Assembly: GCA_018812385.1 (NCBI GenBank)
Contig: JAHJDU010000465.1
Coordinates: forward strand, 1 to 8,219
DNA from: Pseudomonadota bacterium
Lineage (GTDB): Bacteria; Desulfobacterota; Desulfobacteria; Desulfobacterales; Desulfobacteraceae
Direction of reading: 5' to 3'
Length of the DNA: 8,219 bases
Shown here: piece by piece, positions 1-6,580 of the stretch
Position numbering within the stretch: position 1 is the first letter of the stretch
Layout: each line of letters begins with the position of its first letter
Notes under the pieces: model-generated
Database searches by the model: none
Told to the model about the DNA's origin: nothing
Seen by the model: only the letters and a program-made list of their open reading frames with translations
Position numbers and translations under genes: made by a program

Positions 1-11
1 CCGCCATAATA

Positions 12-49
12 AAAAAAAGGATTTTAGTGAAAACTAAAATCCTTTTTTT
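12..49 (-). terminator. Intrinsic terminator downstream of leuB
   Basis: A perfect 17-bp inverted repeat pairs 12-28 with 33-49 around a 4-nt loop (29-32). Read on the minus strand, the GC part of the stem is followed by a run of eight T (18 to 11), the classical shape of a factor-independent terminator. It begins 18 nt after the leuB stop codon. The plus-strand reading also has a GAAA loop and a run of seven T, so it could work in both directions and could serve a convergent gene to the left of the window. Confidence 0.93.
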
Positions 50-67
50 ATTTCAGGATAGATGGGG

Positions 68-1156
68 TTAGTCATTCCCTTTTTCAAGTTCTTTTATAAT
101 AGCATCTCCCATGGCATCAGTCCCTACTATTTTGTCTTTTTGATTAGTCAGATCAGCCGTAAAAATATTTTTTTCAAGAACATTTGAAATGGCTTTTTCA
201 ATGGCGTTGGCAGCATCTGAAAGTCCAAAGGTATAATTAAGCATCATTGCGCCGGACAGGATTTGGGCAATGGGATTGGCAATACCTTTTCCGGCAATAT
301 CAGGTGCAGATCCCCCGGCAGGTTCATAAAGACCAAATTTTTTTTCATTCAGACTGGCAGAAGGCAAAAGACCCATGGAACCGGTAAGCATAGCACATTC
401 ATCAGAAATAATATCTCCAAACATATTTCCACAAAGAAGCACATCAAATTGATGGGGATTTTTAACAAGTTGCATGGTGGCATTGTCAACATATATGTGT
501 TTTAAGGTGACATCGGGAAACTCTTTTGCAATCTGTGTAACGGTTTCCCTCCAGAGCACCATGGAAAACAGAACATTTGCCTTATCAACAGATGTCACGA
601 GATGGTTTCTTTTCTGGGCAGCTTTGAAGGCCATCCTGGCAATTCGTTCAATTTCAAACCGGGTATATACCATTGTATCAAAGGCTTTTTCATCAAGGCC
701 TTCTCCTTGCCTTCCCTTTGGTTCACCAAAATAGATACCGCCGGTTAACTCACGTACACAGAGAATATCAAACCCCTCTTTAACAATTTCGGGTTTTAAC
801 GGGGATGCAGATGCCAGGCAAGGGAAGACCTTTGCAGGTCTAAGATTGCAATATAGATCAAAATGTTTTCTTAAGGGCAATAGAGCCCCTCTTTCCGGCT
901 GCTCTTCCGGCAAAAGGTGTTCCCATTTTGGGCCGCCGACTGAGCCAAATAAAATAGCATCGCTTTGTTCACAAAGGGATAGCGTGGAATCTGGTAAAGC
1001 TTTACCATGATGATCAATGGCTGCACCACCAATGTCTGCAAATTCAAATTCAAGGCTAAACCCATAAAGAGTTGAAGTTTTTTTAAGAATTTTAACAGCC
1101 TGTTCCATCACCTCGGGCCCGATTCCATCGCCTGAAAGCACAGCAATCTTGTTCAA
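68..1156 (-). CDS. leuB: 3-isopropylmalate dehydrogenase
   Basis: LeuB is a cytoplasmic enzyme that oxidatively decarboxylates 3-isopropylmalate to 2-oxoisocaproate with NAD+ in leucine biosynthesis. The 362 residues are full family length. Visible signatures are the N-terminal IAVLSGDGIGPEV stretch (4-16), substrate-site arginines R96, R106 and R135 (the last in CVRELTGG), Y142, K192 in DKANVL, D224 in YVDNA, the metal-binding aspartates D248 and D252 in NMFGDIISDE, and the NAD-binding stretch EPAGGSAPDIAGKGIANP (278-295). The start is a TTG at 1154-1156. It is chosen because the protein aligns with the family from this codon, no ATG lies close upstream in frame, and AGGAG sits 10 nt before it. 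The gene lies downstream of qmoC but is separated by a terminator and about 230 bp of AT-rich DNA, so it is probably its own transcription unit. Homologous isocitrate or tartrate dehydrogenases are less likely given the LeuB-type motifs. Confidence 0.97.
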   Translation of the reverse strand: MNKIAVLSGDGIGPEVMEQAVKILKKTSTLYGFSLEFEFADIGGAAIDHHGKALPDSTLSLCEQSDAILFGSVGGPKWEHLLPEEQPERGALLPLRKHFDLYCNLRPAKVFPCLASASPLKPEIVKEGFDILCVRELTGGIYFGEPKGRQGEGLDEKAFDTMVYTRFEIERIARMAFKAAQKRNHLVTSVDKANVLFSMVLWRETVTQIAKEFPDVTLKHIYVDNATMQLVKNPHQFDVLLCGNMFGDIISDECAMLTGSMGLLPSASLNEKKFGLYEPAGGSAPDIAGKGIANPIAQILSGAMMLNYTFGLSDAANAIEKAISNVLEKNIFTADLTNQKDKIVGTDAMGDAIIKELEKGND

Positions 1157-1388
1157 TTTTGTCGATCTCCTGATTTTTAGTTAGTCAAATCTGGCAACTC
1201 CGAAAGTTGGGTTAGTTAGATTTATAAAAATTTAATATGATAAATTTTTGAAATACGCAATATAAAATTTAGTTTTTATTAAAAATATTTAAGTATACTG
1301 GATTACTGCTATCAAAAAAAAGGTAGTCCTATCCTGAAGACAGGCAAAAGATAAAACATTTGTGTTATGAGCCGGGGATTTTTGAAAG
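1157..1388 (-). promoter_or_regulatory. leuB: AT-rich upstream region of leuB with a tentative promoter
   Basis: No gene is visible in this 232-bp spacer. It should hold the leuB promoter, because a terminator closes the qmo operon just upstream. The best sigma70-like candidate on the minus strand is TTGCGT (1255-1260), a 17-nt spacer, then TATTAA (1232-1237); the match is weak (3/6 and 4/6). Downstream of it, a small hairpin pairs CAACT (1195-1199) with AGTTG (1205-1209). The octamer TTAGTTAG (plus strand) occurs at 1177-1184 and 1212-1219, flanking the hairpin. Further upstream a run of eight A (1314-1321, plus strand) follows a weak stem. No known riboswitch class is recognisable. Confidence 0.3.
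1166..1171 (-). promoter_or_regulatory. Ribosome binding site supporting the TTG start of leuB
   Basis: The minus strand reads AGGAGA here, with AGGAG 10 nt before the TTG at 1154-1156. It decides the start: the rare TTG initiator is the only start-type codon at this spacing that gives the family N-terminus. Confidence 0.75.
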
Positions 1389-1422
1389 AAAAGGGGGTTG
1401 ATAAAAAAATCAACCCCCTTTT
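1389..1422 (-). terminator. Intrinsic terminator at the end of the qmoABC operon
   Basis: A perfect 14-bp inverted repeat pairs 1389-1402 with 1409-1422 around an all-A (plus strand) 6-nt loop, with a GGGGG/CCCCC core. On the minus strand the stem is followed by a T-rich tract (TTTTCTTTC); on the plus strand by seven T. It lies 33 nt after the qmoC stop and isolates leuB from the operon. The better T-run is on the plus strand, although no plus-strand gene ends here, so a bidirectional terminator is the simplest reading. Confidence 0.9.
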
Positions 1423-1455
1423 TTTGAAAATAGTTCAAATTTTATGCTTTTTCAG

Positions 1456-2643
1456 TTATTCTCTATTGCTGTACTCCGCATAAGTCATTGCTGTAAGCCT
1501 GTAAACAAGATGGGCCATTTTTGAAAATGGCAGGAATGCAAACAGGTTAAAAATAGCAATCAGATGCAGGTAGTAAAAGAAGTAAGAAATATATTCCAGG
1601 TGCGCCAAACGGGTCATTTCAGTCAACATACCGGTAAGACCCAGAGCAAAAACAACACCAAGAATGAACCAGTCTTTGTAATACGTAAGTTGTTCTTCTT
1701 TCTTATCAAGCCTGTTTTTAATCATCAAACCGGATCCGATAACCAGCGCAACACCTGAAATATTGGCCAGCCATTTCATGGGATTCAACTGAGAATAGGG
1801 GCCGTGGTTTTGGAAAATATATAATGCAATGAACCCGATTGCTGTTACTATGAAAAGGCCGATAAATGAATAGAGAACCATCATATGCGGGGTTGCTCTA
1901 TCCTTATTGGATTCACATTCATTGAACTTATCATGTTTGAGAACGATGGGAATAACCCTAAGAAGGGCCTGAAAAAATTCTTTGTAATTCAGGGTGGTCT
2001 TATCTGTTTTTCCTTCAAGAACCGCATTTTCATGAATATCCTTTAAGAAGTTCCTAAGACTGAGGAAAAAGATGATGACCACTGCTGTTGCAGTTGGCAC
2101 AAAAGTCAGATCCACAAACCAGGTCGAGAAGAAGTCTGCCTGTGCAATCACATGTTCGCCCTCATGAACAGGTGCCCAGTCAAAGAACGGAATAAATTCA
2201 AATATTTTTGTCATGGTCTCGCCGGCCGTCATGGTAATAAACGCCAGAAGAGCAAACCAGATGGCGGGAATTCCAATCAGAAAAGGCAGTGTTTTAGGGT
2301 TATTCACCGCATTTGCCAATGCTTTGGGCCTGGCATATTCGGTAATGGCTGCAGCCCTGACAGCAGACAGAACATCCCCTGGAGCAGCCCCCCTTGGACA
2401 AAGATCCGTACAATCACCGCATTGATGACACAGCCAGATATCGCCATTACTTATAAGTCTATCCTTAAGACCCCAGGAAGCAGCTATCATTTCTTTTCTT
2501 GGGAACGGACTGTTTTCAGGAGCAATAGGGCATGCAACCGAACAACTGGCACACTGATAACATTTTTTCAGTGTGCCACCACCAAGACTCCTTATTTGAG
2601 CTATAAAGTCAAGATCCGGTTGGGCAAGATATTTTTCAGTCAT
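1456..2643 (-). CDS. qmoC: Quinone-interacting membrane-bound oxidoreductase, subunit QmoC
   Basis: QmoC anchors the Qmo complex in the cytoplasmic membrane and exchanges electrons with menaquinone, passing them toward QmoA/QmoB and APS reductase. The 395 residues show the expected fusion. An N-terminal HdrC-like domain has two [4Fe-4S] motifs: C28, C31, C34, C38 and C72, C75, C78, C82, each followed by Pro. A membrane domain resembling HdrE/NarI-type cytochrome b follows, with about six hydrophobic segments near 120-140, 172-195, 255-277, 290-308, 325-345 and 352-375. Histidines at 253, 348, 360 and 378 are candidate haem ligands; I cannot assign them. The ATG at 2641-2643 has AGGAGA 9 nt upstream. 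qmoC follows qmoB by 37 bp and ends the operon before a strong terminator. The N-terminal cysteines make this QmoC rather than a stand-alone nitrate reductase gamma-like subunit. Confidence 0.96.
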   Translation of the reverse strand: MTEKYLAQPDLDFIAQIRSLGGGTLKKCYQCASCSVACPIAPENSPFPRKEMIAASWGLKDRLISNGDIWLCHQCGDCTDLCPRGAAPGDVLSAVRAAAITEYARPKALANAVNNPKTLPFLIGIPAIWFALLAFITMTAGETMTKIFEFIPFFDWAPVHEGEHVIAQADFFSTWFVDLTFVPTATAVVIIFFLSLRNFLKDIHENAVLEGKTDKTTLNYKEFFQALLRVIPIVLKHDKFNECESNKDRATPHMMVLYSFIGLFIVTAIGFIALYIFQNHGPYSQLNPMKWLANISGVALVIGSGLMIKNRLDKKEEQLTYYKDWFILGVVFALGLTGMLTEMTRLAHLEYISYFFYYLHLIAIFNLFAFLPFSKMAHLVYRLTAMTYAEYSNRE

Positions 2644-2652
2644 ATTTATATA

Positions 2653-2679
2653 TCTCCTAAACTATTTTTTAAATAGTTT
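2653..2679 (-). promoter_or_regulatory. Intercistronic hairpin abutting the qmoC ribosome binding site
   Basis: In the short qmoB-qmoC gap a perfect 9-bp inverted repeat pairs 2659-2667 with 2671-2679 around a 3-nt loop (AAACTATTT/AAATAGTTT). Its foot directly touches the qmoC Shine-Dalgarno AGGAGA at 2653-2658. The stem is almost all A/T, so it is weak and not a terminator (no GC core). It could tune initiation at qmoC or mark an RNA processing site; both are inference. Confidence 0.5.
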
Positions 2680-2682
2680 TGA

Positions 2683-5018
2683 TTAGAATCCTTTGAATGG
2701 GTTTGGACCAAGGTCTTCAACTTCTTTAACAAAGGCATTTATTATTCCAGGAAGTTTGTCATATTCATCTATGGCAATTTCTGCAAAGGCCACACGTTCT
2801 TCTTCAAGTGCAAGACTTGAAAGAGCGTCACCGATTTTCTTTACACGGATTTCGGCCAGCTCGGAACCTTTCATAAAGTGACACTGGTAATCATCGCCAT
2901 GTTTACAGCCAATGAGGATAACACCATCCATACCCTGGGCAAGTGCATCTTTGATCCAGATAACATTAAATGAGCCAAGACATCTTATCGGGATAAACCG
3001 GACATTTGGAGAGTAATCCATTCTGTTCATACCCACCATGTCAAGGGCTGGGAAGGCATCATTTTCGCAGATCAGTGCAAGAAATCTAAATGGCGGCTCA
3101 CCATAATCATCTTCTGATGGAACCCCAACCGCTTTAACCTGGGAACCAATAGAATCAATAGTGTAGTCAGCAAAAGAGATAATTCTTTCAGGACATGCAC
3201 CCATACAGGTTCCGCATCTTCTGCATCTTGTCGGATTTATTTTGGGCGTTCCTTTTTCATCATCGTCAAGGGCACCAAAGGGACACTCAACTGTACACCG
3301 TTTACACTGGGTACATCTCTGGAAGAAGAAGTCAGGATAGGTCATATCTCCTGATCTTGGGTGAACAGACATGCCCCTGCCAGCGCTTTCAATACACTGG
3401 ATGGCTTTAAGGGCTGCCCCTGTTGCATCTTCCATGGATTCTTCAATGGTCATGGCACGTCGGATGGCACCGGCCGCATAAATACCGGTCCTCTGGGTTT
3501 CATAAGGGAAGCAGATATAGTTTGAGTCTGCATATTGGCCAAAAATATCATTATCTCTGAATCCGGGACCTTGTCTATAGGCAAGATTAATAACAGGATC
3601 ATCTTTGGTTACAGGAACCATGCCACTGGCCACAACAACCATGTCGGCTTTAATAGCCAGATTTTCACCCAGGAGTGTGTTTATGGCAGTGACCGCAAGG
3701 CCATTACCCTGCTGGACAACTTGGGTGACCGCACCCTTGGTCATGAAAACTCCGTCTTCCTGCTGCATACTTTTGTAAAAATATTCCTGAAGGCCAGGGG
3801 TTTTCATATGCTGATAAATAATATATGCTTTACCATCCGAATAATCATCTCTAACATACCTGGCCTGTTTCAAGGCTACCTGGCTGGTAACCGAGCCTGT
3901 GTATTCAAAATCGGCATCATCTTCATCCTTGCCCGGAGACTGGATAAAGACAACATTTTTGGCTTCTTTGCCATCGGAAGGCCGAAGGATTTTACCTTTA
4001 GCAGCAATTTTTTCAAATTCGTCATTGGTGATAACATCCGGAAGATCAATGCCAAGATGCGCATACTTTTCACCTTCTATTTTAGCTGGACGCCAACCGG
4101 CAGCCAGAACAACTGCTCCATAGAGCTCTCCGTCTGGATCGAGCTGAAGGATATCGAGTTTGCCTGTATTGTATTCAAGATATTTGGCATGGGCATCTTC
4201 TACATTCAGTTCTTTTCCGTTTTCATCCACAAGCATTTCTTCAGGCAAAGGAAAGGGAACATCAAAAGGGGTTTTTTCACCCGGTTTTTTGAAAGTTACA
4301 GTGAATTCTCCTGGCTGGCCAGCAATACGGGCAACTTCAGTGGAAGTTCTGACATCAATATTGGAAAAGCCTTCAATTTCTGCGATGAGCTCATTGACAA
4401 CGGGGGCCCTTAATTCTTCAAAGGGTTCTGCAACCGGCATCTGACTTCTCAAGTTTGCAGCATAGCCGCCCAGTTTATCTGTTTTTTCAACAATGGTGAC
4501 ATCATACCCGACTTTTGCAGCATCAAGGGCAGCTGACATACCGGTTACACCGCCTCCAAGAACAAGGATCTTTTTTGAAAAGGTTTCTGTTTTAAAGGGT
4601 TCCGGCAATTTAACTTTTTCAACTCTGATCATGCCCATTTTAATATAGTCTTCAGCTTTCATCTGAATGGGATCAAAATGTTCTTCATCACCTTTCTGAT
4701 CTTCTGTCAGTCTTGGATAAGTTTCTCTTGAATGCGGCCATACAACGCCTTCTCTCAAGTTAACTCTCTCAACAATGCAACCGTTGAAATTGAATACATC
4801 AAAGTTAACGCGTCTTGAGCAGGCACCCAGGACCATGGCATTAACTTTTCCATCATCAACATCTTTTTGAATTAATTAACACCTTCTTTGGAGCACAGAA
4901 ACGGATGGGTGGTACAATTTACGCCCTCTTCATCAGGAACATCGACCAGAGCTTCCATGTCGAGGGTATCACCGATTCCACAGCCTGTGCAGATATATAC
5001 TCCATATTTTTTATCCAT
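2683..5018 (-). CDS. qmoB: Qmo complex subunit QmoB, HdrA-like flavoprotein, interrupted by a frameshift
   Basis: QmoB is a cytoplasmic FAD/Fe-S subunit of Qmo related to HdrA, thought to pass electrons between the quinone branch and AprBA. The gene starts at the ATG at 5016-5018 (MDKKYGVYICTGCGIGD, like other QmoB N-termini) but hits TAA at 4872-4874 after 48 codons. The same protein resumes one frame over (LIQKDVDDGKVNAMVLGAC) and stays open to the TAA at 2683-2685. With one base restored the product is 778 residues, normal for QmoB. Domains, in restored numbering: HdrA-type N-terminal domain with cysteines 10, 13 and 42; FAD dinucleotide fold with GGGVTG at 155-160; two ferredoxin clusters C569/572/575/579 and C599/602/605/609; MvhD/FlpD-like domain about 644-776 with C651, C680, C705 and C713. 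It starts 9 nt after the qmoA stop. A downstream fragment opening at the ATG at 4834-4836 would lack the first 61 residues. Identity is certain; whether the break is biological or a sequencing error is open. Confidence 0.93.
4872..4878 (-). other. qmoB: Single-base frameshift site in qmoB
   Basis: The minus strand reads GTT AAT TAA TTC here, giving Val-Asn-stop. Inserting one T (an A on the plus strand next to 4874-4875) gives GTT AAT TTA ATT CAA, which joins the two halves of QmoB with family-like sequence and no gap. Both flanks lie in short A/T runs, where a base can be lost in sequencing, assembly or replication. The downstream frame has its own in-frame stop at 4876-4878, which confines the break to these few bases. 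Confidence 0.85.
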
Positions 5019-5023
5019 GATTT

Positions 5024-5037
5024 TCCTCTACCTCCTT
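5024..5037 (-). promoter_or_regulatory. qmoB ribosome binding region overlapping the end of qmoA
   Basis: The last qmoA codons are AGG AGG TAG, so the QmoA C-terminal Arg-Arg is written in a perfect AAGGAGG motif (5031-5037). A second motif, GAGGA (5024-5028), lies 5 nt before the qmoB ATG at 5016-5018. The first motif is 12 nt away, a long spacing; the second is closer to ideal. Either way the qmoB start is well supported and initiation is probably coupled to termination of qmoA. Confidence 0.75.
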
Positions 5038-6302
5038 ACAAGGGTCTGAATGGCTTTAAGGGCCATACCTGTAGCATTCTGGTTAGATGTAACAACATCA
5101 GCAGGCTTATTGGCACAACCGGCCGCAAACATTCCGCCTTTCTTGAAGTCGTTTACAATGAAGCCGTCAGCGTTGTAGCTCAAGTCTGCATTGGGTTTGT
5201 CAATGGCAGCGTTTGGCTGCATGCCAGTGGCAAGTACAAGCATATCCACGGTCTGTCTGACTTTTTCACCGGTGATGGTGTCTTCGGCAACCAGATTAAT
5301 ATTTCCGGAACCCGGCTCTTCAGAAACTTCTGCGATTTTACCTTTTATAAAAAAGATATTTTCATCTTTTTTAAGTTTTGCATAAAAGTTTTCATATTTT
5401 CTGCCCGGCGTTCTAAGGTCAATATAATAAATATAGATTTTGGCTTCGGGATATTGTGCTCTCAAGTAAGTCGCATGTTTCAAAGATGCCATGCAGCAGA
5501 TATAAGAGCAGTAAGGCAGATGGTTTTCATCTCTTGACCCTGCACACTGTGCAAATGCAATGGTTTGGGGTGCTTTGTCATCAGACGGCCTGATAATTTT
5601 GCCTTGTGTCGGACCATTTAAGGATGCCATTCTTTCCAGCATCATGTTCGTGACAATGTTCTGATGTCTGCCAAATCCAAGATTGTCAATTTTTGTGGCA
5701 TCATAAGGGGTCCATCCTGTATTCCAGACAATGGCACCCACTTTAAGATCAATGGTTTTTTCTTCCATGTCAAAATCAATGGCATCATATTTACAAGCCT
5801 CTTTGACTTTGTCACGGTCATCAGTGCTGATGGCCGGATCTATAATATACCTCATGGGAAAGGCCATATTATGTGGAAGATAAGCGGCTTTTCTGCGGTC
5901 CATGCCAAAATTGAAATCATTAGAGATTTCAGTATCACAAACTTTTGCGCATTCGCCGCAAGCTGTACAGTTTTCAGTTACATATCGAGGTGATGTTTTT
6001 ATGGTAACAGTGTAATCACCGGCAACTCCTTCTACATCCTGTACCTCTGACATGGTGAATACTTTAATGTTTTTGTTGTCCCTGATTCTTTTGTAATTAA
6101 TCTCAAGTCCGCAAGTTGGCGGGCAAAGTTTGGGGAAGTAGTGTTTTAACTGGGAAACTCTTCCACCAAGAGATGCTTCCTTTTCCACAAGGAAGACCTC
6201 ATACCCCACTTCGGCAGCTTCCAGGGCAGTTGTAAGGCCGCTGATGCCACCACCAACCACCATTAAGCTGGAACTTTTCGGGGCTAAATTATCTGTTGTC
6301 AT
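5028..6302 (-). CDS. qmoA: Qmo complex subunit QmoA, HdrA-like FAD/Fe-S protein
   Basis: QmoA is the smaller HdrA-like flavoprotein of the Qmo complex, located on the cytoplasmic side and acting in electron transfer between menaquinone and APS reductase. The 424 residues are standard length. An N-terminal FAD-binding fold has VVGGGISG (15-22) and a conserved acid at the end of the next strand (VEKEASLGGR, 39-48). A [4Fe-4S] motif is at C112, C115, C118 and C122. The HdrA-type cysteine group is C253, C265 and the pair C269-C270 within AQCAGSRD and YICCMASLKHA. A second nucleotide-fold motif, LATGMQP (357-363), and a C-terminal ATGMALKAIQ stretch (410-419) complete the fold. The ATG at 6300-6302 has GGAGG 6 nt upstream. 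It is the first gene of the qmoABC cluster, 278 bp after aprA. QmoB is its larger paralogue and repeats the same C-terminal ATG.ALKAIQ motif. Confidence 0.97.
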   Translation of the reverse strand: MTTDNLAPKSSSLMVVGGGISGLTTALEAAEVGYEVFLVEKEASLGGRVSQLKHYFPKLCPPTCGLEINYKRIRDNKNIKVFTMSEVQDVEGVAGDYTVTIKTSPRYVTENCTACGECAKVCDTEISNDFNFGMDRRKAAYLPHNMAFPMRYIIDPAISTDDRDKVKEACKYDAIDFDMEEKTIDLKVGAIVWNTGWTPYDATKIDNLGFGRHQNIVTNMMLERMASLNGPTQGKIIRPSDDKAPQTIAFAQCAGSRDENHLPYCSYICCMASLKHATYLRAQYPEAKIYIYYIDLRTPGRKYENFYAKLKKDENIFFIKGKIAEVSEEPGSGNINLVAEDTITGEKVRQTVDMLVLATGMQPNAAIDKPNADLSYNADGFIVNDFKKGGMFAAGCANKPADVVTSNQNATGMALKAIQTLVRR

Positions 6303-6308
6303 GCTGTC

Positions 6309-6313
6309 CCTCC
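6309..6313 (-). promoter_or_regulatory. Ribosome binding site of qmoA
   Basis: GGAGG on the minus strand, 6 nt before the ATG at 6300-6302; it fixes the qmoA start. A weak -10-like TATAAC (6324-6329) lies just upstream but has no -35 partner at a normal distance, so I do not call a promoter from it. Confidence 0.8.
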
Positions 6314-6353
6314 GTGCATTTTGGTTATATTCTTTTGGGTTAACTATTTTTTT

Positions 6354-6401
6354 ATGCCAAATCTTAAGGCGTATATTTAAGATTTAAAAAGTTTTTGGCA
6401 T
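6354..6401. repeat. Nested inverted repeats upstream of qmoA
   Basis: Two overlapping perfect inverted repeats occupy this stretch. An inner one pairs AAATCTTAA (6359-6367) with TTAAGATTT (6377-6385) around a 9-nt loop. An outer one pairs ATGCCAAA (6354-6361) with TTTGGCAT (6394-6401). They share the bases AAA at 6359-6361, so in RNA they either compete or form one stem with an 11-nt bulge on one side. There is no T-run, so it is not an intrinsic terminator. It may be an operator or part of a structured qmo leader. Confidence 0.6.
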
Positions 6402-6472
6402 CCTCTCTCCTATTTTGTAAGTGAAAAAAATAAGTTAATACGTTTGTTTCATTTACAAAAGAGGAGACAGGA
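6401..6472. repeat. 26-bp imperfect inverted repeat in the aprA-qmoA spacer
   Basis: The arms 6401-6426 and 6447-6472 are complementary at 23 of 26 positions, separated by 20 bp. The innermost 14 positions match at 13. In RNA this would form a long hairpin in the leader upstream of qmoA, about 100 nt before the start codon. Neither side has the T-tract expected of a terminator. It is far longer than a typical regulator operator, but the arms could also contain two operator half-sites. Function is unknown to me. Confidence 0.75.
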
Positions 6473-6502
6473 AGAAAACCAAACCCTTCCCCCTATAATT
6501 CG

Positions 6503-6542
6503 AAAAAACCTCCAGGTGCTAGAAAACCAGCACCTGGAGGTT
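6503..6542 (-). terminator. Intrinsic terminator downstream of aprA
   Basis: A perfect 14-bp GC-rich inverted repeat pairs 6507-6520 with 6529-6542 around an 8-nt loop. On the minus strand it runs into six T (6508 to 6503; two of them lie in the stem). It lies 38 nt after the aprA stop. It should end much of the apr transcript, so qmoABC needs its own promoter in 6303-6502, or depends on readthrough. Confidence 0.92.
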
Positions 6543-6553
6543 ATTGTTCTAAG

Positions 6554-6563
6554 AACGTACGTT
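6554..6563. repeat. Short palindrome between aprA stop and its terminator
   Basis: AACGTACGTT is a perfect 10-bp palindrome. It is short enough to arise by chance and no role is evident. Confidence 0.35.
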
Positions 6564-6580
6564 AAAATCTATCGTCAGCA

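Noticed and set aside
1292..1315. Promoter TTGATA...TATACT upstream of leuB
   Set aside because: Both hexamers match well (5/6 each), but the spacer is only 12 nt, too short for sigma70. No -35 is seen at 17 nt from TATACT.
2152..2676. Plus-strand open frame of 174 codons opposite qmoC
   Set aside because: It mirrors the QmoC N-terminal region; the sense strand carries the eight Fe-S cysteines and a clear ribosome binding site.
3535..4413. Long open frame (292 codons) on the plus strand
   Set aside because: It lies wholly antisense to qmoB, which has unmistakable domains. The translated sequence resembles no family I know, and such mirror frames are common opposite conserved genes.
4872..4890. 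Programmed -1 ribosomal frameshift as explanation of the qmoB break
   Set aside because: The codons before the break (GGT GTT AAT) do not form a slippery heptamer, and the A-rich stretch lies after the stop. QmoB is not known to use recoding. A lost base is simpler.
4905..5537. Plus-strand open frame of 210 codons over the qmoA-qmoB junction
   Set aside because: It is antisense to two well-supported genes and has no recognisable domain; treated as a shadow.
6340..6365. Sigma54-type promoter at TTGGCAT before qmoA
   Set aside because: The -24-like TTGGCAT is present on the minus strand, but the -12 GC element is missing at the required spacing.
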